The notes beneath the pieces were generated by a model. The model worked only from the letters and a program-made list of their open reading frames with translations, was not told the DNA's origin and searched no databases. This document shows positions 50,865-62,050 of a stretch of 64,000 nucleotides of DNA, piece by piece. Every line of letters starts with the position of its first letter. The first letter of the stretch is position 1. The stretch is from Arthrobacter sp. D5-1 (GTDB lineage: Bacteria > Actinomycetota > Actinomycetes > Actinomycetales > Micrococcaceae), in contig NZ_CP014571.1 of NCBI RefSeq assembly GCF_017357425.1, positions 1,860,001 through 1,924,000 of the forward strand. Direction: 5' to 3'. The translations under genes and the position numbers were made by a program.

Positions 50865-52788
50865 GCACAACGGCGGCAATCGCGGCGGTAATCGCGGAAA
50901 CTTCGGCGGTAATCGCGACGACCGCGGTTCGTACCGCCCCAACAACAACTCAGGCGGGGACCCTCGTGGGTTCCGTTCCCGGGAGAACCGAGACGGCAAC
51001 GACCGTCCGGCCCGTGACGGCGAGCGTCGTCCGTTCAACAACGACCGTGGAGACCGTAAGCCTTTCGGTGACCGCAACGATCGTCCGCCCCGTGACGGCG
51101 AGCGTCGCTCCTTCGGCGGCGACCGCGATCGTAAGCCTTTCGGTGACCGCAACGATCGTCCGGCCCGTGACGGCGAGCGTCGTCCGTTCAACAACGACCG
51201 TGGCGATCGTAAGCCTTTCGGCGACCGGAACGATCGTCCGGCCCGTGATGGAGAGCGTCGCTCCTTCGGTGGCGACCGCGATCGTAAGCCTTTCGGCGAT
51301 CGTCCCGAGCGCGGTCCGCGGAACTTCGACGGTCCCCGTCGCGACAACGATGACCGTCGCCCGTTCAACAACGACCGTGGCGACCGTAAGCCTTTCGGCG
51401 ACCGCAACGATCGTCCGGCCCGTGACGGCGAGCGTCGTCCCTTCAACAACGACCGTAGCGACCGCAAGCCTTTCGGCGACCGCAACGATCATCCAGCCCG
51501 TGACGGCGAGCGTCGCTCCTTCGGCGGCGACCGCGACCGTAAGCCTTTCGGCGACCGCGACCGTAAGCCTTTCGGCGACCGCAACGACCGTCCGGCCCGT
51601 GACGGCGACCGTCGTCCCTTCAACAACGACCGTGGCGACCGTAAGCCTTTCGGCGATCGTCCCGAGCGCGGTCCGCGGAACTTTGACGGCCCCCGCCGCG
51701 ACAACGATGACCGTCGTCCCTTCAACAACGACCGCGGCGACCGCAAGCCTTTCGGTGACCGCAACGACCGCGGTAACTCCTGGGAAGAGCGTCCTGCCAG
51801 GGTGCCCAACGCCAAGGACATCCGCAGCTCCAACCGTCCTGACCGTGAGCGGTCTCCCGAGATCGATGAGGATGTCACGGGCAAGGAACTCGACCGCGCC
51901 ACGGGTCACCAGATCAAGACACTTGAGGAGCAGAGTGCTGGTTGGGTCGCCAAGCACCTGGTCATGGCTGGCCGCCTGATTGACATTGAGCCTGAGCTGG
52001 CCTTCCAGCACGCATTGGCTGCAAGCCGTCGTGGCGGACGCCTTTCGGTTGTTCGTGAAGCGGTGGGCCTGACCGCCTACGCCGCGGGACACTATGGCGA
52101 AGCGCTTCGTGAATTCCGTACGTACCGCCGCATCAGCGGGTCCAACGTGCACTTGCCTGTGATGGCTGACTGCGAGCGAGGCCTCGGACGTCCGGACCGT
52201 GCGTTGGATATGGTTCGTTCTCCAGAAGCCCAGGACCTCGATGCCCCGGGCAAGGTGGAGCTGGCCATGGTGGCGGCCGGTGCCCGTGCGGATTTGAAGC
52301 AGTTTGATGCTGCAGTCACCGAACTGGAAATTCCCCAGTTGGACATCAACAGGGCCTTCTCTTACAGCCCGCGACTTTTCCGTGCTTACGCTGAAGCGCT
52401 CAGCGCGGTGGGTCGCACGGAAGAAGCGGACAAGTGGGCCCGGCAGGCTTTGGTGGCTGAGAATGCTCTGGGAGTCGGCGATTTCGCTGAACCGGAGATC
52501 CTTGACCTCGGGTGGGATGAGCAGGAAGAAGCAGCCGCGAGCAAGCCGCGGTTCGTCAAGTCGGCTCCGGAGCCCGACGTCGTTAAGCCTGAGACGGAAT
52601 CGGTTATTGCCGAAGCCGCAGCGGCTGACGTTGAGCACGATGACGTTGAACTTGATGACGCAGAGTCTGACTACTTCGAGTCGAACGACGCGGAGTCGGA
52701 CATCGACTCCGCAGAAGACGACTCTGAGGAAAGAGAAGCCAAGGAAGAAGACGCCGAGAACCAGGGTTCTGACTCCCAGCATGGCTGA
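50857..52788 (+). CDS. Arg/Asp-rich repeat protein with TPR-like C-terminal domain
   Basis: A 643-residue protein. Residues ~1-320 are low complexity: an Asn/Gly/Arg start, then tandem repeats of about 25 residues built on DRPARDGERRPFNNDRGDR and RKPFGDRN, with ten RKPFGDR copies. Residues ~330-560 form a helical repeat domain (TPR-like: GWVAKHLVMAGRLIDIEPE, AAGHYGEALREFRTYRRI, GRTEEADKWARQAL). The tail is very acidic. The C-terminal domain and its position before the HAD gene match M. tuberculosis Rv1691. The repeat arm could bind RNA or drive condensates, which is inference. AGGAGGAA precedes the ATG. The stop overlaps the HAD start by 8 bp. Confidence 0.85.
   Translation: MAEHNGGNRGGNRGNFGGNRDDRGSYRPNNNSGGDPRGFRSRENRDGNDRPARDGERRPFNNDRGDRKPFGDRNDRPPRDGERRSFGGDRDRKPFGDRNDRPARDGERRPFNNDRGDRKPFGDRNDRPARDGERRSFGGDRDRKPFGDRPERGPRNFDGPRRDNDDRRPFNNDRGDRKPFGDRNDRPARDGERRPFNNDRSDRKPFGDRNDHPARDGERRSFGGDRDRKPFGDRDRKPFGDRNDRPARDGDRRPFNNDRGDRKPFGDRPERGPRNFDGPRRDNDDRRPFNNDRGDRKPFGDRNDRGNSWEERPARVPNAKDIRSSNRPDRERSPEIDEDVTGKELDRATGHQIKTLEEQSAGWVAKHLVMAGRLIDIEPELAFQHALAASRRGGRLSVVREAVGLTAYAAGHYGEALREFRTYRRISGSNVHLPVMADCERGLGRPDRALDMVRSPEAQDLDAPGKVELAMVAAGARADLKQFDAAVTELEIPQLDINRAFSYSPRLFRAYAEALSAVGRTEEADKWARQALVAENALGVGDFAEPEILDLGWDEQEEAAASKPRFVKSAPEPDVVKPETESVIAEAAAADVEHDDVELDDAESDYFESNDAESDIDSAEDDSEEREAKEEDAENQGSDSQHG
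50998..51772 (+). repeat. coding minisatellite, about 75-78 bp units
   Basis: The DNA encoding the Arg/Asp-rich repeats is itself tandemly repeated, e.g. CGTAAGCCTTTCGG recurs ten times, with full units near 75-78 bp and shorter or fused variants. Two longer units carry PERGPRNFDGPRRDND. Near-identity of distant units indicates recent duplication or gene conversion, so length variation between strains is expected. Confidence 0.85.
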
Positions 52789-53767
52789 TCCACTCATCTC
52801 ATTGTTTGATGCCGTCCTCTCGGATCTGGACGGTGTGGTCTATGCAGGACCGCACGCCATCCCCGGGGCCGTGGAGTCGTTGTTGCGTCTGGAGACCTTT
52901 GGCGTTGGCCTTGGCTACGTGACTAACAACGCCTCCCGCACCCCGGCCCAGGTCGCTGCGCACTTGCGTGAGCTCGGTGCGCCGGCGGAGGACCATCAAG
53001 TGGTCAGTTCCTCCCAGGCAGCAGGAGAGCTTCTGGCTTCCCTGTTGCCTGCGGGGGCGCATGTGCTCATCACCGGCAGCGCAGCTCTGGCCCATGAGAT
53101 TGAATTGGTGGGACTCAAGCCGGTCCACAGTGCCGCTGAATCCCCGGTTGCCGTGGTCCAGGGATTCAACCCTGAGATCGGTTGGAAGGATCTCGCGGAG
53201 GCGTCGTATGTAGTGGCCGGTGGAGCCATGTGGTTTGCCACCAACACGGACATGTCCATACCGCAGGCTCGAGGCATGGCACCGGGCAATGGGACGCTGG
53301 TTGCTGCTGTGGCGGCTGCTACGGGGAAAACTCCTGTGGTGGCTGGTAAGCCCGAAGCGCCGCTTTTCCATGCGGCAGCGAAACGGTTGACCGCCGATCG
53401 TCCGCTGGTTGTGGGCGACCGTTTGGACACGGACATTCTGGGCGGCAACCGTGCGGGATTTGCGACGGCGGCCGTCCTCACTGGCGTGGACACCACCCAC
53501 ACCATCCTTGCGGCGCGGACCGACGAGCGCCCCACCTACCTTTTGGCCGACTTGGAGGGCCTTTACGCGCCCTACCCTGAGGTCATCAGCGACGACGGAA
53601 CCTTCCGTTGCGGTGCAGCCTCGGCGGTCGCCGGGGACGGGACCGTCACGGTCACGGGCGCTGAGGATGACCTTGACGCTTGGCGCGCGGCCTGTGCCGC
53701 GTGGTGGGCCAGGTTCCCCGACATGGCTGTGGCGCAGGCGCCACAGGTGGAATGGCGAACTCACTAG
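52781..53767 (+). CDS. HAD-IIA family phosphatase
   Basis: A 328-residue NagD/4-nitrophenylphosphatase-type hydrolase. Motif I is FDAVLSDLDGVVYAG with the nucleophile Asp, then YVTNNASRTPAQVAAHL (motif II Asn/Ser region), GKPEAPLF with Lys (motif III) and GDRLDTDILGGNRAG (motif IV). The C2 cap is typical of type IIA. It corresponds to Rv1692, reported as a glycerol-3-phosphate phosphatase, so a lipid-recycling phosphatase is plausible. The ATG lies within the end of the TPR gene. Confidence 0.92.
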   Translation: MADPLISLFDAVLSDLDGVVYAGPHAIPGAVESLLRLETFGVGLGYVTNNASRTPAQVAAHLRELGAPAEDHQVVSSSQAAGELLASLLPAGAHVLITGSAALAHEIELVGLKPVHSAAESPVAVVQGFNPEIGWKDLAEASYVVAGGAMWFATNTDMSIPQARGMAPGNGTLVAAVAAATGKTPVVAGKPEAPLFHAAAKRLTADRPLVVGDRLDTDILGGNRAGFATAAVLTGVDTTHTILAARTDERPTYLLADLEGLYAPYPEVISDDGTFRCGAASAVAGDGTVTVTGAEDDLDAWRAACAAWWARFPDMAVAQAPQVEWRTH

Positions 53768-53770
53768 ACT
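53765..53770 (+). promoter_or_regulatory. -10 element inside the HAD stop codon region, for a leaderless transcript
   Basis: TAGACT, whose TAG is the HAD stop, is followed by 6 nt and the ATG of the small protein gene. It suggests an internal promoter for the small protein-tlyA-nadK-recN run. Confidence 0.5.
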
Positions 53771-53776
53771 GGTGCG

Positions 53777-54070
53777 ATGACCGAGCCCAATTATGTACCG
53801 GCGGAAAGCCATGCGGGCCACGACGGCCCCGTGACTGAAAACTCTGAGCCCTCGCGCCCGGAGGTCCAGTGGCCCGATCCAGCCAGCTCCACGGGGGACC
53901 CGCTGGTGGACAGGGCCTTGGCCGTCCTGGACAACGTGCCGGCGACCCCCGTGGCTGAACACGGAGACCTGTACGCAGCCATTCACGACTCCTTGCTGGA
54001 AGCCTTGGATGCTGAACCCGGCCTCCCTGCCGCACCACAAAGTACTCCCCGCCCGGAAGGCGACAGCTAG
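53777..54070 (+). CDS. small conserved protein, Rv1693-position homologue
   Basis: A 97-residue acidic, Pro-rich protein. Only the central segment DPLVDRALAVLDNVPATPVAEHGDLYAAIHDSLLEAL looks folded, as two helices; both ends are likely disordered. No function known. Its place between the HAD gene and tlyA is conserved. It ends 3 bp before tlyA. Confidence 0.8.
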   Translation: MTEPNYVPAESHAGHDGPVTENSEPSRPEVQWPDPASSTGDPLVDRALAVLDNVPATPVAEHGDLYAAIHDSLLEALDAEPGLPAAPQSTPRPEGDS

Positions 54071-54073
54071 CGT

Positions 54074-54886
54074 ATGGCACGACTCGACCAGGAACTCGTC
54101 ACCCGTGGGTTGGCGAGGTCACGTACCCATGCAGCAAAGCTCATCAGCGATGGAAAAGTCAGCTCCGCGGGGACTGTCCTCGCCAAAGCCGCACTCCAGG
54201 TGGACTCGGCTACGGACTTGGCCGTAGAGGCCCATCTCGAGGACATCTACGTCAGCCGCGCCGGTCATAAGTTGGCGGGCGCGCTGGAGGCGTTTCCCGC
54301 CGTCGTGGTTGCCGGGAAGCGGTGTCTCGACGCCGGTGCCTCCACAGGTGGCTTCACTGACGTCCTGCTGCGGCAAGGGGCGGCAAGCGTCGTGGCGGTG
54401 GATGTAGGACACGGCCAGTTGGTGCCACACCTGCGCGATGACCCCCGTGTGGACGTCCATGAGGGCCTGAACGTCAGATATATGTCTCCGGAGCAGATCG
54501 GTGGGCTCGCAAACCTGACGGTCGCGGACCTGTCCTTCATTTCGTTGACCTTGGTGGTGGCGCCGCTGGCGTACTGCACCGAACCCGGCGGGGACATGGT
54601 CCTGATGGTCAAGCCGCAATTCGAGGTGGGCAAGGAACGGCTGAGCCGAACCGGCGTGGTGTCATCGGACCATGAACGACGCCGGGCCGTTGCCCAGGTG
54701 GCCCGGGCCGCGGTGGATGCCGGGCTTGTCCTGATGGACCTTGCCGCCAGTCCGCTGCCTGGCCAGGACGGAAATGTTGAATACTTCCTGTGGATGAAGC
54801 GCGGGATGTCAGCGGTGTTGCCTAAGATCGAAGAGCGGGACGGGGACGTTGCTGCATTGATCACGAAATTCTGGCCAAACCACTAG
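54074..54886 (+). CDS. tlyA: TlyA-family rRNA 2'-O-methyltransferase
   Basis: A 270-residue enzyme with an N-terminal S4 domain (RLDQELVTRGLARSRTHAAKLI, about 2-60) and a C-terminal Rossmann methyltransferase: SAM motif CLDAGASTGGFTDVLL, then DVGHGQL, DLSFISL and VKPQFEVG. In mycobacteria TlyA methylates 16S and 23S rRNA and so determines capreomycin sensitivity. Order tlyA-nadK-recN is conserved. Confidence 0.95.
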   Translation: MARLDQELVTRGLARSRTHAAKLISDGKVSSAGTVLAKAALQVDSATDLAVEAHLEDIYVSRAGHKLAGALEAFPAVVVAGKRCLDAGASTGGFTDVLLRQGAASVVAVDVGHGQLVPHLRDDPRVDVHEGLNVRYMSPEQIGGLANLTVADLSFISLTLVVAPLAYCTEPGGDMVLMVKPQFEVGKERLSRTGVVSSDHERRRAVAQVARAAVDAGLVLMDLAASPLPGQDGNVEYFLWMKRGMSAVLPKIEERDGDVAALITKFWPNH

Positions 54887-54899
54887 AAAGCAGAACCCG

Positions 54900-55931
54900 A
54901 TGAGCAGGCGTGTACTTGTCCTTGCCCACACAGGGCGGGAAGAATCGCTCCGCGCAGCGTGGGATGCCTGTACGCAACTGCATTCCTCCGGCCTGGTTCC
55001 TGTACTGCAGAAGTCTGAACTGGCCGATATTGAACGTTTTTTCGGTGCGTTGGATACACCCATTGAGATCCTTAACGACCACGTCAACCTGGAGGATGTG
55101 GAGTTGGTGATGGTCCTGGGTGGGGACGGAACCATCCTGCGGGCCGCGGAACTGGTGCGTGAGGTGGACGTCCCGTTGTTGGGAGTGAACCTGGGGCACG
55201 TGGGCTTCCTGGCTGAAAGCGAGCGTGCCGACCTGGCCCAAACAGTCGAATGGATCGCGAGTCGCCAGTACACGGTGGAAGAACGCATGACCATCGATGT
55301 CCAGGTGTGGGTCAAGGGCCGGAAGATTTGGCACACGTGGGCGTTGAACGAGGCTGCCATTGAAAAGGCCAACCGTGAGCGCATGCTGGAAGTGGTCACT
55401 GAGGTGGACGAGCGTCCGTTGACGTCCTTCGGCTGTGACGGAGTGGTCCTCGCAACTCCCACCGGTTCCACCGCTTACGCGTTCTCCTCGGGAGGACCAG
55501 TGGTGTGGCCGGAGGTGGAAGCCCTCGTGATTGTTCCGATCAGTGCCCATGCCCTGTTCGCCAAGCCGTTGGTGGTATCGCCGAGGTCCAAGCTGGCCGT
55601 CGAAATCATGAACCGCACCGAAGCCATCGGTGTCCTGTGGTGCGATGGTCGGCGTTCCGTGGACCTGCCGCCCGGGGCGCGTGTTGAAGTGACCCGTTCA
55701 GCCACCCCTGTGCGGTTGGCGCGCACCCACAAAACACCCTTTTCCGCCCGGCTCGTCCGCAAGTTTGAACTCCCCATCCACGGCTGGCGTGGACCGGCTC
55801 CGCGGAGCGGGGAAGTCCACACCGGCCCTATCCCGGTCATCCGGACCCTTTCACCGGCTCCGTTGCCCAGTCCTCGGGATGTAGACGGTCCCCGGGATGG
55901 TGACCCTTCCGACCCCACGAATGCGAAGTGA
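54900..55931 (+). CDS. nadK: NAD kinase
   Basis: Phosphorylates NAD to NADP with ATP or polyphosphate. The 343-residue protein has the GGDG motif (74-77) in VLGGDGTILRAAE, NLGHVGFLAE and DGVVLATPTGSTAYAFSSGGP. The last ~45 residues (after ELPIHGWRG) are a Pro/Ser/Asp-rich tail that most NAD kinases lack. It starts 13 bp after tlyA and ends 3 bp before recN. Confidence 0.95.
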   Translation: MSRRVLVLAHTGREESLRAAWDACTQLHSSGLVPVLQKSELADIERFFGALDTPIEILNDHVNLEDVELVMVLGGDGTILRAAELVREVDVPLLGVNLGHVGFLAESERADLAQTVEWIASRQYTVEERMTIDVQVWVKGRKIWHTWALNEAAIEKANRERMLEVVTEVDERPLTSFGCDGVVLATPTGSTAYAFSSGGPVVWPEVEALVIVPISAHALFAKPLVVSPRSKLAVEIMNRTEAIGVLWCDGRRSVDLPPGARVEVTRSATPVRLARTHKTPFSARLVRKFELPIHGWRGPAPRSGEVHTGPIPVIRTLSPAPLPSPRDVDGPRDGDPSDPTNAK

Positions 55932-55934
55932 ACC

Positions 55935-57674
55935 ATGCTTGAAGAACTCCGAATCCGTGACCTTGGCGTCATCACCGATGCCGCCCTGCCGCTGGGCCCT
56001 GGCCTGAGCGTCGTCACCGGTGAAACCGGTGCGGGCAAGACCATGGTGGTGACCGCCGTCGGGCTCCTTCTGGGTGCCCGATCAGATGCAGGCGCCGTCC
56101 GTAGCGGAGCCAAATCGGCGTCCGCTGAAGCGGTGTTGAAGCTCGATCCGGCGCACAGCGCTGTTGAGCGCGCCAAGGAGGCAGGCGGTGAGGCGGAAGA
56201 GTTCGACGGCGTTGCTGAGCTCCTGCTGGCCCGTACCGTGGGTGCCGATGGGCGCAGCCGTGCCTACGTTGGCGGGCGCGCGGCGCCCGTGGGGGTCCTG
56301 GCCGAGTTGGGAGAGAGCCTGGTAGTGGTCCACGGGCAGTCGGACCAGATCCGGCTCAAGAGCGCCACTGCGCAGCGGCATGCCCTGGACCGGTTCGCCG
56401 GTGCGCCCCTTGCCAAGACGCTGGGGGAGTACCAGGAGCTCTACAGCCACTGGAAGAACATTCAGTCCGAACTCGAAACGCTGCGCAGCGAGGCCCGGGA
56501 GCGGCTGCGGGAAGCTGAGTCCCTGGATGCGGCGCTCAAGGAAATCGACGAAGTGGATCCCCAGCCAGGGGAGGACGAGACACTGAAGGCCGAGGCTGTG
56601 AAGCTCGCCAACGTCGAAGAACTCCGGTTGGCCGCCGCTGCAGCCCATGAGTCCCTCATCGCCGAGGAATTCGGGGACGCCGGCGACGCAACCACCATGG
56701 TGGATGCTGCCAAGAGGACACTTGAGCATGTTGCCGACCATGACGAGGAACTGCGCTCCGCCGCTGCCCGGCTTGCGGAGGTTGGGTTCCTCCTCAACGA
56801 CATTGCAACAGAGCTGTCCAGCTATCAGGCCGCCCTGGATACGGAAGGTCCGGAGCGGCTCTCCGAAATCGAGGAGCGCCGGGCCGCCCTTGCCAAGTTG
56901 ATTCGGAAATACGCCCCCAGCATTGATGAAGTGCTGGAGTGGGCGGCGACTGCCAGGACCCGGCTGGGCGAGCTTCAGGATGATTCCAGCCGCATCGAGT
57001 CCCTGGATGCTGAGGTGGCTTCGACGGAAGCCACTCTCCGGAAGCAAGCAGCGGCTATCTCCAAGGCCCGCCTCAAAGCTGCCAAGGATCTCTCAGCCCG
57101 GGTCAGTGCTGAGCTCAAGGCGCTGGCGATGGCTGACGCCACCCTGGTCATTGAGGTCGATGGCAGTGGATCGTTGGGCCCTTGGGGCACCGACGAGATC
57201 GCCTTCCTTCTTCAGCCGCACTCCGGGGCTCCGGCCCGGCCTCTGGGCAAGGGAGCCTCGGGCGGTGAACTCTCCCGGGTGATGTTGGCCATCGAGGTAG
57301 TTCTCGCTGCGGTAGATCCTGTACCGACGTTCGTGTTCGATGAGGTGGACGCGGGCGTGGGTGGCCGGGCCGCCGTCGAAATCGGCCGGAGGCTGGCAAT
57401 GCTTGCCCGGCACGTCCAGGTGCTGGTGGTAACGCACTTGCCGCAGGTTGCTGCCTTCGCCGATCAACACATCCGAGTCACAAAAACCTCCGTGCGCGGT
57501 GCTGACGGCAAGACAACCACCGGGTTCACCTCCAGCGACGTACAGCTGCTGAGCGAGGACGAGCGGGTCAAGGAGCTGGCCCGCATGCTGGCCGGGCAAG
57601 AAGATTCTGAATCGGCGCAGGCCCACGCCCAAGAGTTGCTGGACGACGCGAAGCTCATGCCGCAGCGCGCTTAG
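55935..57674 (+). CDS. recN: DNA repair protein RecN
   Basis: An SMC-like ATPase for double-strand break repair, 579 residues. Walker A is GETGAGKT (29-36) after MLEELRIRDLGVI. The middle is a long coiled coil (about 150-400, Glu/Ala/Arg-rich). The C-terminus has the signature GASGGELSRVMLAIE and Walker B FVFDEVDAGVGGRAA. RecN is SOS-induced in many bacteria; I see no LexA box directly upstream here. Confidence 0.96.
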   Translation: MLEELRIRDLGVITDAALPLGPGLSVVTGETGAGKTMVVTAVGLLLGARSDAGAVRSGAKSASAEAVLKLDPAHSAVERAKEAGGEAEEFDGVAELLLARTVGADGRSRAYVGGRAAPVGVLAELGESLVVVHGQSDQIRLKSATAQRHALDRFAGAPLAKTLGEYQELYSHWKNIQSELETLRSEARERLREAESLDAALKEIDEVDPQPGEDETLKAEAVKLANVEELRLAAAAAHESLIAEEFGDAGDATTMVDAAKRTLEHVADHDEELRSAAARLAEVGFLLNDIATELSSYQAALDTEGPERLSEIEERRAALAKLIRKYAPSIDEVLEWAATARTRLGELQDDSSRIESLDAEVASTEATLRKQAAAISKARLKAAKDLSARVSAELKALAMADATLVIEVDGSGSLGPWGTDEIAFLLQPHSGAPARPLGKGASGGELSRVMLAIEVVLAAVDPVPTFVFDEVDAGVGGRAAVEIGRRLAMLARHVQVLVVTHLPQVAAFADQHIRVTKTSVRGADGKTTTGFTSSDVQLLSEDERVKELARMLAGQEDSESAQAHAQELLDDAKLMPQRA

Positions 57675-57802
57675 TGCTCTTGGCCGGGAATGCGAGCACC
57701 ATCACATCGGCACACTTAATCCCGCCCGGCTCTTGCTTGGAATGCGGTGGTGAGCAACTATTGACCATTTGGGGAATCCGAACAGACGCTTGGAAGGCGT
57801 AA

Positions 57803-59551
<1,749 letters not shown>

Positions 59552-59578
59552 ACGCAAGTACTAACGAAGGACGGCGCG

Positions 59579-60241
59579 ATGCCCGGAATTTCTGAAACCC
59601 CCCGCACATCAAGGCAGGTTTCGGACATGCCGAGCCCGCGCCGTCTTTTGTCTACCAGCAAGGTTTACGAAGGCCGAATTTGGGACGTTGTCAGCGACTC
59701 GTTCCAACTCAGCGATGGCACGGACACCCTTGTTCGTGACTACATTGACCACCCAGGCGCAGTAGCAGTGCTCCCCATGAACGTGGACGGCGAGATCCTG
59801 CTGCTGAAGCAGTACCGGCATCCCGTGGGCATGGACCTGTGGGAGATCCCGGCGGGCCTGCTGGACGTCGAAGGCGAAGACTTCGTGGTGGGGGCGGCCC
59901 GGGAATTGGCGGAGGAAGCTGACTTGGTCGCGGCTACGTGGAACGTCCTGGTGGACTTCTTCAACTCGCCCGGTTCGTCCAGCGAAGCAGTCCGGATCTA
60001 TCTGGCGCGTGGCATCAGTGACGTTCCCGTGGCGGACCGGCACGTCCGCACCGATGAAGAGGCCGAAATTGAACTCCACTGGGTGCCGCTCGATGACGCC
60101 GTGAAGGCAGTGCTGGAAGGCCGCCTGCACAATCCTTCCGCGGTGCTGGGCATCCTGGCTGCCGCAGCCGCGAAAGCCGATGGGTTCACTGGGCTTCGTC
60201 CCGCCAATGCGCCGTGGCCGGCTCACCCGAGCCAGCGCTGA
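59579..60241 (+). CDS. NUDIX hydrolase, ADP-ribose pyrophosphatase type
   Basis: A 220-residue protein whose NUDIX box ends [11 protein letters not shown] within [18 protein letters not shown], the pattern of the Rv1700-type ADP-ribose pyrophosphatases. [17 protein letters not shown] precedes the box and [17 protein letters not shown] follows, as in that group. It cleaves ADP-ribose to AMP and ribose 5-phosphate. The first ~20 residues are a non-conserved extension; ATG 59627 is an alternative start. GAAGGA precedes the ATG. It ends 2 bp before xerD. Confidence 0.9.
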   Translation: MPGISETPRTSRQVSDMPSPRRLLSTSKVYEGRIWDVVSDSFQLSDGTDTLVRDYIDHPGAVAVLPMNVDGEILLLKQYRHPVGMDLWEIPAGLLDVEGEDFVVGAARELAEEADLVAATWNVLVDFFNSPGSSSEAVRIYLARGISDVPVADRHVRTDEEAEIELHWVPLDDAVKAVLEGRLHNPSAVLGILAAAAAKADGFTGLRPANAPWPAHPSQR

Positions 60242-60243
60242 GC

Positions 60244-61203
60244 ATGGCCGAGGCTGCCACCAGAACCCCCACTGGCCTTGACCGCGCAGTAACGGACTAC
60301 CTGCAGCATGTGGGTGTGGAGCGCGGCCTGGCAGCGAACACCCTTGCGGCGTACCGCAGGGATTTGACACGTTACTCCAACTTCCTCACGGGCCAGGGCG
60401 TGGAACGGCCTGGCGACATCACCCGGCATCATGTGACCGCCTTCGCCCAGGCCTTGTCGGATGGAAGCGATGGCGCCGCAGTGCTGGGTGTCCGCTCCGC
60501 TGCGCGAACGGTAGTGGCCGTCCGCGGTCTTCACAAATTCTGGGCACTTGAAGGAACCACGACGGCGGACCCCGCCAGCGATGTCCACCCGCCTATGCCG
60601 GGCAAACGGCTTCCCAAGGCCATCAGCGTCGGCGAGGTCACGCGGATCCTGGAAGCTGCGGGAGCCGATTCGCCCACAGGGCTCAGAGACCGTGCTCTCC
60701 TTGAATTCCTGTACTCCACCGGTGCCCGCATCAGCGAAGCAGTCGGGTTGGACGTGGATGATATCTCCCTCGAAGACACCGGTGGCGATCCTGCGATCGT
60801 CAGGTTGTTCGGCAAGGGCTCCAAAGAGCGGTTGGTGCCCCTCGGCTCCTACGGAGCCCGCGCCGTCGGAGCTTATGTTGTCCGGGGCAGGCCGCTGCTG
60901 GCATCCAAAGGAAAAGGAACGCCGGCGCTGTTCCTCAACGCCCGCGGGGGCCGGATCAGCAGGCAGAGCGCCTGGACCATCCTCAAAGCGGCGGCTGAGA
61001 AAGCCAACATCACCAAGGACGTCTCGCCGCATACACTCCGCCACTCCTTCGCCACCCATCTGCTGGAAGGCGGAGCCGATGTCAGGGTGGTGCAGGAACT
61101 GCTGGGGCATGCCTCGGTGACCACCACCCAGGTTTACACCTTGGTTACCGCAGAGACCTTGCGCGAGGTCTATGCGGCGGCGCACCCGAGGGCGCTGGGC
61201 TAA
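60244..61203 (+). CDS. xerD: site-specific tyrosine recombinase XerD
   Basis: Resolves chromosome dimers at dif with XerC. The 319-residue protein has the SAM-like N-terminal domain ([16 protein letters not shown]) and catalytic residues Arg162 (TGARISE), Lys191 (FGKGSKER), His263 and Arg266 ([19 protein letters not shown]), His289 ([14 protein letters not shown]) and Tyr298. ATG 60244 lies just after the NUDIX stop; GTG 60214 would overlap it. Position after the NUDIX gene is conserved with mycobacterial xerD, which argues against an integrase of a mobile element. Confidence 0.95.
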   Translation: MAEAATRTPTGLDRAVTDYLQHVGVERGLAANTLAAYRRDLTRYSNFLTGQGVERPGDITRHHVTAFAQALSDGSDGAAVLGVRSAARTVVAVRGLHKFWALEGTTTADPASDVHPPMPGKRLPKAISVGEVTRILEAAGADSPTGLRDRALLEFLYSTGARISEAVGLDVDDISLEDTGGDPAIVRLFGKGSKERLVPLGSYGARAVGAYVVRGRPLLASKGKGTPALFLNARGGRISRQSAWTILKAAAEKANITKDVSPHTLRHSFATHLLEGGADVRVVQELLGHASVTTTQVYTLVTAETLREVYAAAHPRALG

Positions 61204-61235
61204 GAGGGCGCTGGGCCAAGAGCGCGTTCGGCGAA

Positions 61236-61994
61236 CTACCCGAGCACGTTCAGCGTCAACTCCACGGCGTCCACGAACAACGCCAACAGCGACGTCCCCA
61301 GGCCGGCCACCAGCAGGAGCCCCGGATGTGCCAGGCCCACGACTACGCGCTTGAGCCGGGGCCGTCCCTTGAGGAACTTCTTGGGAACCCGGGTCTTCAC
61401 CGGCACCTGCCGCCAGCCGCGCAACCGTCGAAGGAACCATGCACAGCGCACAATGAAGGCCATCCAGAGGACGGAGAGCACCAGCGGAACGGCAGCGAGC
61501 ATGAGGTTGAAGCCCAACGCCGTAACTTCCTTTTCGGAATCGCCGATCACGGTTTGGACGGTGGTGGAGATGGAAGCGCTCATCACCACCGAGGCGGCCC
61601 ACACCATGAACGCCGCCACAAGCGCCAGGAACCGTACAAAAAAGTGACCCAGCACTGTTGCATCCACTGCTCTGAGATGACTGCGGGGCGTGGCATGCAG
61701 GACCACCAGCGTGGAGATCAACGTGGGCAGTGCCGCAACGAGGACCAGGAGGTACCAGGTCCATCCGGCCAGGTCCACCACTTCGTCCAAAACAATAAGC
61801 CCGGCCCACAGCACAGTCCAGGCCCACCCTGCATAGAGGGGGCGGGCCACCAGCCAACGGGGTAGCCATAGGTCCCGTTCGGGCGTGGCTTTTGTGGCTG
61901 TTTCGGCAGCCGCACTTTCCTCGACGGACGGAGGATCTGCAGCGTCGTCAACGGCGGCCACATTGGCTGGCCGGTTACCCCCACCTTCAGTCAT
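61236..61994 (-). CDS. multi-pass membrane protein of unknown function
   Basis: A 252-residue protein. The first ~45 residues are hydrophilic, Ala/Glu-rich and probably cytoplasmic. About five membrane helices follow (AWTVLWAGLIVLDEVVDLAG, LVLVAALPTLISTLVVL, FLALVAAFMVWAASVVM, AAVPLVLSVLWMAFIV and GLLLVAGLGTSLLALFV), with a basic loop of about 35 residues before the last. No family recognised. It is convergent with xerD. TACAGT 6 nt before the ATG suggests a leaderless mRNA. Confidence 0.75.
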   Translation of the reverse strand: MTEGGGNRPANVAAVDDAADPPSVEESAAAETATKATPERDLWLPRWLVARPLYAGWAWTVLWAGLIVLDEVVDLAGWTWYLLVLVAALPTLISTLVVLHATPRSHLRAVDATVLGHFFVRFLALVAAFMVWAASVVMSASISTTVQTVIGDSEKEVTALGFNLMLAAVPLVLSVLWMAFIVRCAWFLRRLRGWRQVPVKTRVPKKFLKGRPRLKRVVVGLAHPGLLLVAGLGTSLLALFVDAVELTLNVLG

Positions 61995-62000
61995 GGGCTC

Positions 62001-62006
62001 ACTGTA
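62001..62006 (-). promoter_or_regulatory. -10 element for the leaderless membrane-protein transcript
   Basis: On the minus strand TACAGT is followed by 6 nt and then the ATG at 61994. It lies 32 bp from the oppositely oriented -10 of the NUDIX gene. Confidence 0.5.
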
Positions 62007-62037
62007 GCAATGGCAGCACTGGCGGGGGAGATCAGGT

Positions 62038-62043
62038 TAAGGT
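62038..62043 (+). promoter_or_regulatory. -10 element for the leaderless NUDIX transcript
   Basis: TAAGGT is followed by 7 nt and the ATG at 62051. It excludes the longer open frame that begins at 61892 within the divergent gene. Confidence 0.5.
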
Positions 62044-62050
62044 AGGCAGC

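Noticed and set aside
60244..61203. Integrase of a prophage or genomic island
   Set aside because: Length, motifs and conserved position after the NUDIX gene fit chromosomal XerD; no attachment repeats or phage genes are nearby.
60223..61869. 548-codon minus-strand open frame
   Set aside because: Antisense to xerD and overlapping the real membrane-protein gene in another frame; Arg/Gly-rich with no motif.
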